A stretch of DNA of 53,873 bases from Falsigemmobacter faecalis (lineage in GTDB: Bacteria; Pseudomonadota; Alphaproteobacteria; Rhodobacterales; Rhodobacteraceae): assembly GCF_003863335.1 (NCBI RefSeq), contig NZ_RRAZ01000025.1:1-53873 (forward strand), written 5' to 3'. How positions within the stretch are numbered: position 1 is the first letter of the stretch; every line of letters starts with the position of its first letter. The position numbers were made by a program, and so were the translations under genes. Positions 25,934 to 33,502 of the stretch are shown here, one piece after another. The notes under the pieces were generated by a model that ran no database searches, was not told the origin of the DNA, and saw nothing but the letters and a program-made list of their open reading frames with translations.

Positions 25934-26730
25934 GACTTTCCCCCCCGGGCAGCCCGCCAAAGGCCCTTGGCGGGATTATACATGAAAAGTGTCAGCGCAA
26001 AAAAGACCGCGGTGCAGCCTGCGGTGACCAGCAGGGCCTCAAGGTTCAGTTTTGCGTAAAGTGCAAAGCGGATCAATTCCACCGCATGGGTGAAGGGGTT
26101 GAACCAGGCAATATTCTGCAAAAGCGGGCTCGATTCCCGCAGACGCCAGAGCGGATAAAGCGCGGAAGAAGCAAAGAACATCGGAAAGATCACGAAGTTC
26201 ATCACGCCCGCGAAATTCTCAAGCTGTTTGATCGCTGAGGAAATCAGCAGCCCGAGTGCCCCCAGCATCAGCCCCGCCATCAAAAGCGCCGGGGCCACCG
26301 TCAGCCAGCCCCAGGGATCGGGCTTCACGCCCCAAAGACGCGCGATCAACAAAAACGCATAGACCTGCAACAGCGCAACCAGCACCGAGGCCAGCAGTTT
26401 TGATCCCAGCAGATACCAGCGCGGCGCCGGGCTGACCAAAAGCGAGCGCATCGCCCCCGTCTCGCGGTCATAGACCATGGAGAGCGAACTTTGCATGCCC
26501 GCGAAGAGCAAAATCAGCCCACAAAGCCCCGGCGTCACATAGACCTCATAAAGCACATAGGTGCGGTAAGGCGGCGTGATCGAGAGCCCGAGAACCGAGC
26601 GGAAGCCGGCGGCAAAGATGAAAAGCCACACCAGCGGGCGCACCAGGGCGGCAAAGAAGCGCTCTTTCTGGCGGATGAAGCGTAAAAACTCGCGCAGCGC
26701 GATGCCGCGGAAGACATACCACCAGATCAT
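25930..26730 (-). CDS. ABC-2-type permease of PQQ-alcohol-dehydrogenase systems (PedC-like)
   Basis: This 266-residue inner-membrane permease of the ABC-2 (exporter-type) fold has about six hydrophobic segments, including LVRPLVWLFIFAAGFRSVLG, LLASVLVALLQVYAFLLIA, VMNFVIFPMFFASSALYPLW and LLVTAGCTAVFFALTLFMY. The cytoplasmic start FRGIALREFLRFIRQKERF is typical. Genes of this type recur with an ATPase, a YVTN propeller and a binding protein beside PQQ-dependent alcohol dehydrogenases (for example ped genes of Pseudomonas). It overlaps the ATPase gene by 4 bp. The substrate is unknown. Alcohol resistance or secretion of a cofactor-related compound has been the kind of role suggested for relatives. 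Confidence 0.82.
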   Translation of the reverse strand: MIWWYVFRGIALREFLRFIRQKERFFAALVRPLVWLFIFAAGFRSVLGLSITPPYRTYVLYEVYVTPGLCGLILLFAGMQSSLSMVYDRETGAMRSLLVSPAPRWYLLGSKLLASVLVALLQVYAFLLIARLWGVKPDPWGWLTVAPALLMAGLMLGALGLLISSAIKQLENFAGVMNFVIFPMFFASSALYPLWRLRESSPLLQNIAWFNPFTHAVELIRFALYAKLNLEALLVTAGCTAVFFALTLFMYNPAKGLWRAARGGKS

Positions 26731-27470
26731 GCGGCCGTGGCTCCCGTCATGGCAAGAAAAGCCTGCTCCAGCGTGCGGTCCCCGGCAATTTCGGCGCAGG
26801 TCGCATCGGCCAGAACCGCGCCGCGATGCAAAAGAATTGCGCGGTCAGCGGGCTGTAATTCTTCAAAAATATGGGTGGCCCAGAGGGTGCTGACGCCTTC
26901 TTCGGCGATCAGGTGGCGCACAAGCGCCAGAAGATCGCCGCGGGCGCGCAGATCCAGCCCCGCCGTTGCCTCATCGAGCAGCAAAAGCTGCGGCCGGTGC
27001 AAAAGCGCGCGCGCAATCTCGGCACGGCGCTGCTGCCCGCCCGAGAGCGTGGCGACGCGGGCTTTGCGCTTACCGCTCAGATCGACCAGCTCCAGCACTT
27101 CGCCGATGCGCAGCCGCGCTTTCGCGGGCGCGATGCCGTGCAGGGCGGCGTGATAGCTCAGGTTCTGCTCCAGCGTCAGATCGGCATCGAGGGCGCGGCT
27201 TTGAAAGACCACGCCCAGCTTTGACAGCGCCTGGCGCGGGTTGCGGCGCAGATCATGCCCCGCCACCCCGATTTCGCCGGAATTCGAGTTATAAAGCCGG
27301 GTAATCAGCGAGACGAGCGTGGTTTTTCCCGCCCCGTTCACCCCCAGAAGCGCGCAGAACGCGCCCTGGGGGATCGAGAAAGAGACCTCGCGAAGGGCCT
27401 GAACCCGCCCGAAGCGGTGGCTCAGGCCCGAGATCTCCAGTGCGGACAAAGCCGCAGGCGCGGGGATCAT
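26727..27470 (-). CDS. ABC ATPase of PQQ-alcohol-dehydrogenase systems (PedB-like)
   Basis: This 247-residue ATPase has Walker A GVNGAGKTTL (near residue 43), Q-loop VVFQSRALDADLTLEQNL, signature LSGGQQRRAEI, Walker B LLLLDEATAGLD and switch His in WATHIFEEL. It is a single nucleotide-binding domain of the drug/O-antigen exporter type and pairs with the ABC-2 permease encoded next (4-bp overlap). Its start overlaps the stop of the 83-residue secreted protein gene. Note DEATAGLD rather than DEPTAGLD in the Walker B extension, a small variation that should not affect catalysis. Confidence 0.87.
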   Translation of the reverse strand: MIPAPAALSALEISGLSHRFGRVQALREVSFSIPQGAFCALLGVNGAGKTTLVSLITRLYNSNSGEIGVAGHDLRRNPRQALSKLGVVFQSRALDADLTLEQNLSYHAALHGIAPAKARLRIGEVLELVDLSGKRKARVATLSGGQQRRAEIARALLHRPQLLLLDEATAGLDLRARGDLLALVRHLIAEEGVSTLWATHIFEELQPADRAILLHRGAVLADATCAEIAGDRTLEQAFLAMTGATAA

Positions 27471-27718
27471 TCCTTCCGGCGCTCCTTCTCGGTGAAGTCG
27501 GCATTCAGTTTGACGTCATACTGGCCGTCGGCGCAGATCACATCATCCAGATCAAAGCTGCCGTCATCTTCGACTTCAATGTTGTCGCTGTCGACTTCGC
27601 ATTTCATCGCCGCGAGAACTTCATCGATTTTGGCGATCTGCTCAGCCGTCGCTTTTTCATCTGCGAAGGCCGGAAAAGCGAAGGCGGTCAGGGCAGTGGC
27701 AAGAAGAATTTTACGCAT
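27467..27718 (-). CDS. Small acidic secreted protein (PepSY-like)
   Basis: This 83-residue protein has a signal peptide (ILLATALTAFAFPAFA, cut before DEKA). The mature 64-residue domain reads as one helix (ATAEQIAKIDEVLAAMKC) and beta strands in an acidic segment (NIEVEDDGSFDLDDVICADG, then YDVKLNADF), the helix-strand layout of a PepSY domain. Two cysteines (Cys40 and Cys62) may form a disulfide. It is part of the PQQ-ABC operon, 10 bp after the 144-residue gene and overlapping the ATPase start. Specific function unknown. A pepsin-inhibitor-like or ligand-binding role is the only family hint. Confidence 0.65.
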   Translation of the reverse strand: MRKILLATALTAFAFPAFADEKATAEQIAKIDEVLAAMKCEVDSDNIEVEDDGSFDLDDVICADGQYDVKLNADFTEKERRKE

Positions 27719-27728
27719 GGGTCACCTG

Positions 27729-28163
27729 TCAGCGGATGTTAAAGACGGCTTTCTGGCTGTCGCCCGAAGAGCCAGGGATCGACAGCGAATAGCTGCCGGG
27801 CGAAATGGCAATGAAGCTGATCTCGGCTTCACCACCGGCATCAAATTCCAGCGAATGGACACCCATCGGCCGGACTTCGATTTTGTTAATGACGATCTCA
27901 TTGATCCAGATCGCGCGGAAGAAATCGCCGCCCGAAAGCGCGAGTTCCGCCGAGCCGTCGGCGACGATCTTCATCTTGTAATAGGTGCCCGATTTCAGAT
28001 CGATCGGCGCGTCAGAGACCGGCTTGCCCGAAGCCAGCGTCAGCGAGGGCAGCGTGACCCGGTTCGCTTTGCCCATCAGACCGGCAAAACCATAATCGAA
28101 CTGCTGAGCGGTGGCGGCACCGGCGCCAAGGACCAGTGCTGCGGCGATAAGAACTGCTTTCAT
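27729..28163 (-). CDS. Secreted beta-rich protein, possible cupredoxin-like fold without copper ligands
   Basis: This 144-residue protein has a signal peptide (KAVLIAAALVLGAGAATA, cut before QQF). The mature sequence is beta-rich with repeated short strands: YYKMKIVADGSAELAL, IWINEIVINKIEVRPMG, VHSLEFDAGGEAEISFIAI and SPGSYSLSIPG. The WxNEIVIN and SPGSYxxSIPG pattern resembles EfeO/cupredoxin-like domains. The Cys-His-Met copper ligands are missing (no cysteine in the mature chain). ATG at 28163 is 20 bp from the propeller gene. It probably works in the periplasm with the propeller and binding protein. The fold assignment is inference from pattern. Confidence 0.65.
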   Translation of the reverse strand: MKAVLIAAALVLGAGAATAQQFDYGFAGLMGKANRVTLPSLTLASGKPVSDAPIDLKSGTYYKMKIVADGSAELALSGGDFFRAIWINEIVINKIEVRPMGVHSLEFDAGGEAEISFIAISPGSYSLSIPGSSGDSQKAVFNIR

Positions 28164-28183
28164 TGGAATTTCCCCCCTGGAAA

Positions 28184-29149
28184 TTAAGATTTCACCGCGA
28201 CCACGCCCCAGGGCTGTTCGCCCACCTGGACCGAGACGGTGACTTCATCGGTCTCGGTATTGATCACCGAGATGTCGTTGGAATTGCCGTTGGTGGTGTA
28301 AAGGAATTTGCCATCCGGCGAGAAGGCCAGCTGCCAGACGCGCTGGCCCACCAGCAGGTAATCCGTCACCGCCATCGAGGCGATGTCGATCACCGCGACG
28401 CGGTTGGCCGGACCAAGCGCGACATAGGCCTTTTTGCCGTCTTTGGTGACGCGCAGACCCACCGGTTGCAGCGCCTCGGGCAGGATGCCGGCCACTTCAA
28501 AGGTGACCTTCTGAGTGATTTCATGGCTGGTGGTGTCGATCACGGAAACCGTGCCGCCGATCTCTGCGGTCACGAACAGGATCTTGCCGTCGGGCGTATA
28601 TTCGGCAAAGCGCGGGCGGCTGTCGACGAGGACATTGGCGACGATCTCGAAGGTTTCGGTGTCGATCAGGTGGGCCATATTCGTCGTTTCCGACGTATTG
28701 ACCACGATTTTGCCGTCGGGGCTGACGCCCATGCCCTCCGGCTCAACGCCGACCGGGACTTCCGCCAGGACCTGGCGGGTTTCGGTATCGACCACGGTGA
28801 CGATATTGTCGTCCTCATTGGCGATGAACAGCTTCTTGCCTTCCGGGTGCAGCACGAAAAGCTCCGGATCCGGGCCTGAGGGCAGCGAGGGCAGCTCCTC
28901 ATAGGTTGCGGCGTCATAGACCCGCACCAGGTTGTCGTCCGAGGCGCAGACATAGATCACTTTCCCATCGGGCGAGGCGGTGATCCCGCGCGGGCGCTGC
29001 ATGCCGGTGATGGTATGGATCACCTCCAGCGAGGCGGCATCCAGCACCGTGATGGAGTTACCTTTCTCGTTCGAAACGAAAATCTTATCTGCGAATGCCG
29101 GAGCCGTTCCCAGAATCGTGCAGGCAGCCAGTGCCGTAAGAAGCTTCAT
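28184..29149 (-). CDS. YVTN beta-propeller protein of PQQ-dependent catabolism
   Basis: This 321-residue secreted protein has a signal peptide (LTALAACTILGTAPAFA) followed by seven repeats of about 42 residues. Each repeat has the YVTN signature (for example IFVSNEKGNSITVLDAASLE, VIYVCASDDNLVRVYDAATY, LFIANEDDNIVTVVDTETRQ). Length and wording match the family that accompanies PQQ-dependent alcohol dehydrogenases and their ABC genes. It probably forms a closed seven-blade propeller in the periplasm serving as a binding or scaffold partner. It lies 18 bp after the binding-protein gene. A second, more divergent propeller gene (31092-32021) lies across the divergent promoter. Confidence 0.88.
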   Translation of the reverse strand: MKLLTALAACTILGTAPAFADKIFVSNEKGNSITVLDAASLEVIHTITGMQRPRGITASPDGKVIYVCASDDNLVRVYDAATYEELPSLPSGPDPELFVLHPEGKKLFIANEDDNIVTVVDTETRQVLAEVPVGVEPEGMGVSPDGKIVVNTSETTNMAHLIDTETFEIVANVLVDSRPRFAEYTPDGKILFVTAEIGGTVSVIDTTSHEITQKVTFEVAGILPEALQPVGLRVTKDGKKAYVALGPANRVAVIDIASMAVTDYLLVGQRVWQLAFSPDGKFLYTTNGNSNDISVINTETDEVTVSVQVGEQPWGVVAVKS

Positions 29150-29167
29150 AGTTCCCTCCCGTTTTGT

Positions 29168-30370
29168 TTATTTTTTGCAGGTGGTTTCCTGTCGGTCGAT
29201 GCCGAGCGTGTCGAGATGGCTGGTCTGGTGCAGAAATTCCTCCTGCGGTGAGACCGAAGTGATCACCAGATCCGAGGCCAGCAGGATCGGCTGGCGCAGT
29301 TGCCCGTCCCAGTCGCGGAAGGTCAGCTTCTGGCCCTTAAAGGCGGCAAGGCTGAACTCGGGCGACAGAATGTGATCGCGCAGCGCGGCAAAATCACCGC
29401 CCTTGGTGCGGGTCGCGGCCTCTCCCACCACGCGCAATGCGGTCCAGACCTGGAAATCCACCGGGGTCGCCTGACGCCCGGCCAGCTTTTCAAAACGCGA
29501 CTGCCACTGGGTCGCCCCCCAGGCCTCATGCGCCGGGTGCCAGGTGACCGGCTTCAGCCCGGCCGAACCGGTCACCGGACGCGCGTCCCAGGTGTGATAG
29601 GGCAGCCAGTCGGCGAAAACGCCGGAATGATCGGCCGCGACCACTACGTGATGGTTGGCGGCGCCCTGAGTGAAGACCGGCATCTGTGCCTGGACCTGCA
29701 CATGGCCACTGTCAGTGCGCCGCGCGCCGCCGGTGTCCTCAAAGACCCGATCGGTCGTAATGCGCGCGCCGAATTTATCCGCCGCACGGCGGTAGGCCGC
29801 GCCAAGGGCGCGGTCCTGCGGGTGGCTGCCCTCGATCAGGAACCAGTCGCTCCAGCGTTTCCAGACCAGATATTGCGCCAGCGCATCGCTGAGCATCGCA
29901 TCTGAGGGGGCGATATGCAGCAGATTGGCGCGGCAGTTCTCGCCCCTCAGCGCGTCATCGGTGGCGGTTGCGTTGAAAACCATCGCCCGCTCGCCCGCGA
30001 GGTCTGAGGCCTGTTGCACCGAGGCACTGTCGCCCAGCACCACGAACCACTGCACACCTTCGCCCAGCAGCCGTTCCATCTCAGAGGCGAGGGCATCGGG
30101 CGCGATGGCCAGACTTTCCGTCTCAAAGCTTTGCTTCATAAAAGCGCCGGTGGTGGCATTGTCGGCTGTGCCCAGATTGCCCCCGGCAAAGCCCGCATCC
30201 GCAGCGGGCAGGCTGAGCCGTGAAATGGGCATCGGCCCCGGCGTATCAATCCGCAAAACGGCGGCGCGGTAGAGGGTGGTATCGGTTTGCGCCTGTGTGG
30301 CGCCCGGTGCGGCCAGCGCCGCAAGGGTGGCCGCCAGCAGCAGCCCTGAGGATGTCGGATCTCGCAGCAT
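29168..30370 (-). CDS. ABC substrate-binding-like protein of PQQ-alcohol-dehydrogenase systems
   Basis: This 400-residue periplasmic protein has a signal peptide (LLLAATLAALAAPGATQA, cut near AQT) and a type I periplasmic-binding fold with branched-chain-amino-acid-binding-like features: LYRAAVLRIDTPGPMPISRL, VQWFVVLGDSASVQQASDLA, WSDWFLIEGSHPQDRALG. It belongs with the propeller, ATPase and permease genes downstream. Despite the family it is coupled with an ABC-2 exporter, not an importer permease, so it may act as a periplasmic receptor. ATG 30370 follows GGGAG. The upstream in-frame extension to 30445 is rejected. It heads the operon and shares a 194-bp divergent promoter with the MxaD-like gene. 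Confidence 0.8.
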   Translation of the reverse strand: MLRDPTSSGLLLAATLAALAAPGATQAQTDTTLYRAAVLRIDTPGPMPISRLSLPAADAGFAGGNLGTADNATTGAFMKQSFETESLAIAPDALASEMERLLGEGVQWFVVLGDSASVQQASDLAGERAMVFNATATDDALRGENCRANLLHIAPSDAMLSDALAQYLVWKRWSDWFLIEGSHPQDRALGAAYRRAADKFGARITTDRVFEDTGGARRTDSGHVQVQAQMPVFTQGAANHHVVVAADHSGVFADWLPYHTWDARPVTGSAGLKPVTWHPAHEAWGATQWQSRFEKLAGRQATPVDFQVWTALRVVGEAATRTKGGDFAALRDHILSPEFSLAAFKGQKLTFRDWDGQLRQPILLASDLVITSVSPQEEFLHQTSHLDTLGIDRQETTCKK

Positions 30371-30468
30371 GATGTTTCTCCCTTCAACTATTAGGGAGCG
30401 GTTCCTGCATTGAATCAAAGCAGAAAGGCCTAATAAGAAATTCATAAGCGTATGATTTCAATGGTCGT

Positions 30469-30496
30469 CATACTTTCGTCTGACTGTGTCGGGACA
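30469..30496 (+). promoter_or_regulatory. Shared C1 promoter motif, copy A
   Basis: CATACTTTCGTC (30469-30480) is followed by GTGTCGGGACA ending at 30496. The TACTNNNGTC core also occurs upstream of xoxF and xoxG, each time with a [CG]GGAC block downstream. It lies in the divergent region between the PQQ-ABC operon and the MxaD-like gene. Candidate FlhR site, by inference. Confidence 0.45.
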
Positions 30497-30564
30497 TTTA
30501 TCCCGCACATCCTCATCCGGCAGAGGCCCCGCAGAGCGGCGGGGCCGGAAGGAAAGGACGCAGA

Positions 30565-31092
30565 ATGTTTGCAAGATTTGCCGCAGGATTTGTACTCGCC
30601 ATCGGGCTGGCAGCGCCGGCTTTGGCACATGGGCCGGCGCGGTTGAAGACCGAGCAGAGCGTGGTGCTGGATGCGCCCGTCGCAGAGGTCTGGTCGGTGG
30701 TCGGAAATTTCAGCGACCCGTCCTGGGACCCCTCGACCGAAAGCTTTACGCAGGCAAAGAACGAAAAAGGGGCCACCCGTGAGCGGGTGCTGAAGACCGG
30801 CGGGGCTGTGACCGAAGAACTGATGCGGCTTGATCCGGCGAAACATGCCATCTCGGTGCGTTTTGTGAGCGACAATATCGCAGCGGTGAAGGCGTCTAAC
30901 TACGCCGCGCATATCACGCTGAAGGAAGAGGGCGGCAAGACGCGGGTGGACTGGCGCGGCGCCTTCTACCGGGCCTTCCCGCAGAATGATCCGCCCGCTG
31001 ATCTGAACGATGAGGCCTCCACCGAGGCGGTGCGCGCCCATCATCAGGCGGGGCTTGACGCGCTGGCCGCACGTTTTGGCAAAGTGAACTGA
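30565..31092 (+). CDS. MxaD-like periplasmic SRPBCC protein
   Basis: This 175-residue protein has a signal peptide (FAAGFVLAIGLAAPALA, cut before HGP). A START/SRPBCC-type domain follows: QSVVLDAPVAEVWSVVGNFS at the N-terminal strand-helix, SDPSWDPSTESF, and a C-terminal helix (STEAVRAHHQAGLDALAARF). MxaD of methylotrophs has this fold and location and stimulates the methanol dehydrogenase-cytochrome interaction. Here the gene lies close to xoxJGF instead of mxaFJGI. A ribosome site GGAAAGGACGC precedes ATG 30565, and its stop overlaps the next start (TGATG). A similar role with XoxF and XoxG is plausible but inferred. Confidence 0.75.
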   Translation: MFARFAAGFVLAIGLAAPALAHGPARLKTEQSVVLDAPVAEVWSVVGNFSDPSWDPSTESFTQAKNEKGATRERVLKTGGAVTEELMRLDPAKHAISVRFVSDNIAAVKASNYAAHITLKEEGGKTRVDWRGAFYRAFPQNDPPADLNDEASTEAVRAHHQAGLDALAARFGKVN

Positions 31093-32021
31093 TGCTCCTG
31101 CGCGCCGCCGTCATCTGGGTGGCCGTCGCGGGCGGCGCGCAGGCGGATCTCGCCGTGATCACCAGCCAGAGCGCGGGGAAGTTAAGCTTTCTGCGCACCC
31201 CCGGCGCAGAATTGCTGCGCGAGGTGGATCTGCCCGGTCAGCCCGCCGCGCTTGCGGTGAGTGACCGGTATGTCGCCGTGATCGCTGTGGGCACAAAAAC
31301 CCTGCATCTGCTGGATCTTCACGGAGCCGGGGTGGCGCGTCACGTCTTTGACGGCGCGCCCTTTGCCCTGGCTTTCGATGGCTCAAACGGCGATCTTCTG
31401 GTGACGGATGCTGCGGCAGAGGGGGCGGTTCATCGCCTCTCGGTGCCGGATCTGACGCGGCGCGCCCGTCTGCGGGCCGCCGCCAATCCAACCGGGATCG
31501 ATACGGATGACACCGGGCGCTTTGTCGTCGCGGCCCGGGACGCCGATCTGGCGCTGATCTATCCTGCCGGTTGCCTCACCTGCGCGCCCCTGGAGGTGCC
31601 GGTCGGCCATCACCCCTTTGGTGTGACTTTGCATGAGGGGCGGGCGTTTGTCAGCAATGTGCTGTCGGATGATCTCTCGGTCATTGATCTGCCAAGCGGG
31701 GCGGAAGTGGCGCGCATCCCCACCGGCAGCCGCCCCTATGCCACGGCTTTCGCGGCGGGGCGGGGATTTGTCAGCAATCAATATGATGCCAGTCTGACGG
31801 TCTTTGATGCGCAAAGCTTTGAGGTGACCGGGCGGATTGAAACGGGGGATTATCCCGAGGGGCTGTCGGTCGATTCCCAGGGGCGCCTTGTGGTCGCCAG
31901 CTGGTTTTCGGATCTGGTGCAGATCTTTGACACCGAAAGCCTGGAGCTGATCTCAGAGGCGAAGATGCCCGAAGGCCCGCGGGCCTTCGGCCGGTTCATC
32001 ACGGCTGAGCCGCAGCCTTAA
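31092..32021 (+). CDS. Second YVTN beta-propeller protein
   Basis: This 309-residue secreted protein has a short signal (LLRAAVIWVAVAGGAQA, cut near DLA) and repeats of the propeller type: SQSAGKLSFLRTPGAELL, RYVAVIAVGTKTLHLLDLHG, RAFVSNVLSDDLSVIDLPSG, GFVSNQYDASLTVFDAQSFE. A CLTCAPLEVPVGHHPFGV segment with two cysteines interrupts the repeats near the middle. It overlaps the MxaD-like gene by one base. Its 3' end overlaps the convergent xoxJ gene by 23 bp. It is shorter and more degenerate than the 28184-29149 propeller. Probable periplasmic role in PQQ-dependent alcohol oxidation, by association. Confidence 0.8.
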   Translation: MLLRAAVIWVAVAGGAQADLAVITSQSAGKLSFLRTPGAELLREVDLPGQPAALAVSDRYVAVIAVGTKTLHLLDLHGAGVARHVFDGAPFALAFDGSNGDLLVTDAAAEGAVHRLSVPDLTRRARLRAAANPTGIDTDDTGRFVVAARDADLALIYPAGCLTCAPLEVPVGHHPFGVTLHEGRAFVSNVLSDDLSVIDLPSGAEVARIPTGSRPYATAFAAGRGFVSNQYDASLTVFDAQSFEVTGRIETGDYPEGLSVDSQGRLVVASWFSDLVQIFDTESLELISEAKMPEGPRAFGRFITAEPQP

Positions 32022-32829
32022 GCGTTTTGCCGTAGTCATCCACCAGGGGCACGCCCGCCTCGCGCAGAATGGCGTCGATCCCGGCCTGATTGCGGCGGAT
32101 CAGGCTGTTGAGCTGGTGTTTCCACTCAATCTCACCCGCGCGCACCCCCATGGTGATGCGAAAGAACAGCCGCGGTGTTCCGGTCTCTTCGACAAGCGGG
32201 ATCACCTTCAGACCCGGGGTCTCTTTCGCCAGCGGCCCGGCGATTGGCCCCCACATCAGCGCGAAATCCGTCACACCCTCTGCCAGATCGCGCAGCATAT
32301 CGCCCGCAGGGTTTTCCACCCGCCGGTCGATCATCAGATCATAGGGTTTGGCAAGCTTCATCATGCCGCGCCGCGCCGCATGAGTGGTCACCGGAGAGCC
32401 TGCCACCACGCCCCCCCTGCGCCCCTGCAGGCGCGGATCGGAGAGGGTAGTCACATCCGCCAGATCACTGTCGGCGCGCACCACCATCACATGGGTCGAG
32501 GTGTAATAATGGTTGGTGTTCAGCACCAGCTCATCGCCCTGCGGCGCGCCGATCACCACATCGCATTTGCCCGCCGTCAGCGTCTGGCGCACAAAGCCGA
32601 TGACCTGGGGAAACCAGGTGTAGCGGACCGGACGCTCCAGCTTTGCGGCCAAAAGCTCTGCGATGTGGTTTTCAAAGCCGCTCCCGTCCTGCGAGGACAG
32701 CGGCAGATTGGCCGGATCGGCGCAGACGCGGAAGCTGCTTTTATCCACCAGATCCGCCACCTGGGCGTAACCGGGGCTGCTGATCAGCCCCAGTGACAGA
32801 CAGACCGCGCCGGTCAGGCGATACATCAT
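31999..32829 (-). CDS. xoxJ: XoxJ, periplasmic binding protein of the lanthanide methanol dehydrogenase system
   Basis: This 276-residue periplasmic protein has a type II solute-binding fold. A signal peptide (LTGAVCLSLGLISSPGYA) precedes FRVCADPANLPLSSQDGSGF, the characteristic start of XoxJ/MxaJ proteins. CDVVIGAPQGDELVLNTNHY and YYTSTHVMVVRADSDLADV follow. XoxJ is required for XoxF function in methylotrophs and has been proposed to activate the apo-enzyme. The ATG at 32829 overlaps the xoxG stop by 4 bp. The 3' end overlaps the convergent propeller gene. MxaJ would be the counterpart in a calcium system, but the neighbours are XoxF and XoxG. Confidence 0.88.
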   Translation of the reverse strand: MMYRLTGAVCLSLGLISSPGYAQVADLVDKSSFRVCADPANLPLSSQDGSGFENHIAELLAAKLERPVRYTWFPQVIGFVRQTLTAGKCDVVIGAPQGDELVLNTNHYYTSTHVMVVRADSDLADVTTLSDPRLQGRRGGVVAGSPVTTHAARRGMMKLAKPYDLMIDRRVENPAGDMLRDLAEGVTDFALMWGPIAGPLAKETPGLKVIPLVEETGTPRLFFRITMGVRAGEIEWKHQLNSLIRRNQAGIDAILREAGVPLVDDYGKTLKAAAQP

Positions 32830-33338
32830 GACCCCTCCATACAGGCCTTTTCTGCTGCTGCATATTCGTCGGATTTGTCCATCCGTTTGGCGGGGCGTCC
32901 GCGCGGGATGGCCTCAGTGCCACGGGCACGCAGATAGGTGTAGATGTCGTCAAGATAGCACATCACGTTGGGATTTGTCGCAAAAGCGGGCATCACCTGG
33001 TTCGAGGCGGAGCTGACCTCCTGCTTGCCGCTGGCGACTATCCCCACGAAGTCATAATAATCCATCTTGATGGCCGAGTTTTTCAGCGCCGGCGCATAGG
33101 TCGAGCCTTCGCCATCCGGCCCGTGGCAGACGTGGCATTCCGCGTGATAGCGCCGGAAGCCCGAGAAGGTCGGCCAGTCAACGGCGCCGTCCTCATTGAT
33201 CACATAGGTCGGAATGTCTTCGGCGTTGAAATGGCGCACACCATCCGTGCTTGCAGCCGCGACATCCACTTCCGCCCGTCCCGGTCCTGCACCGGCCGCG
33301 GCAATCAACAGGGCCAGAAGCGGCGTGGTGAATTTCAT
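32826..33338 (-). CDS. xoxG: XoxG cytochrome c, electron acceptor of XoxF
   Basis: This 170-residue periplasmic class I cytochrome c has a signal peptide (PLLALLIAAAGAGPGRA) and a single haem site CHVCH at 68-72, with probable axial Met116 in QVMPAFATNPNVMCY. The long N-terminal extension before the haem (DIPTYVINEDGAVDWPTF) and C-terminal RARGTEAIPRGRPAKRMDK match XoxG/c553i-type proteins encoded beside xoxF. It should take electrons from XoxF-bound PQQH2. The extra cysteines Cys127 and near the C-terminus (EKACMEGS) may form a disulfide. It has its own promoter region (33339-33440) with motif copy C and is co-translated with xoxJ. Confidence 0.88.
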   Translation of the reverse strand: MKFTTPLLALLIAAAGAGPGRAEVDVAAASTDGVRHFNAEDIPTYVINEDGAVDWPTFSGFRRYHAECHVCHGPDGEGSTYAPALKNSAIKMDYYDFVGIVASGKQEVSSASNQVMPAFATNPNVMCYLDDIYTYLRARGTEAIPRGRPAKRMDKSDEYAAAEKACMEGS

Positions 33339-33387
33339 GAATCAGTCCTCCCTTAATCCCAGGACTGAGGCTAGCGGAGGAGTGACC

Positions 33388-33410
33388 GTCCGGACACTCG
33401 ACTTTAGTAG
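33388..33410 (-). promoter_or_regulatory. Shared C1 promoter motif, copy C (xoxG)
   Basis: On the minus strand CTACTAAAGTC (33410-33400) is followed by GTGTCCGGAC (33397-33388), about 50 bp upstream of the xoxG start. It has the same TACTNNNGTC core as copies A and B, with a slightly shorter gap to the GGAC block. Confidence 0.45.
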
Positions 33411-33440
33411 GAGGTCGGGTCCCCGGGGCCTGCGGGCAAT

Positions 33441-33474
33441 GAAAAACCGCCCCCCTTTGCGAAAAGGGGGGCGG
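33441..33474 (-). terminator. Rho-independent terminator after xoxF
   Basis: CCGCCCCCCTTT (33447-33458) pairs with AAAGGGGGGCGG (33463-33474) as a 12-bp stem with a four-base loop. The transcript of the minus strand ends in GGTTTTTC. It separates xoxF from xoxGJ transcription. Confidence 0.85.
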
Positions 33475-33502
33475 CAAATGTCACTCTGTCTTCCGACGCG
33501 GA

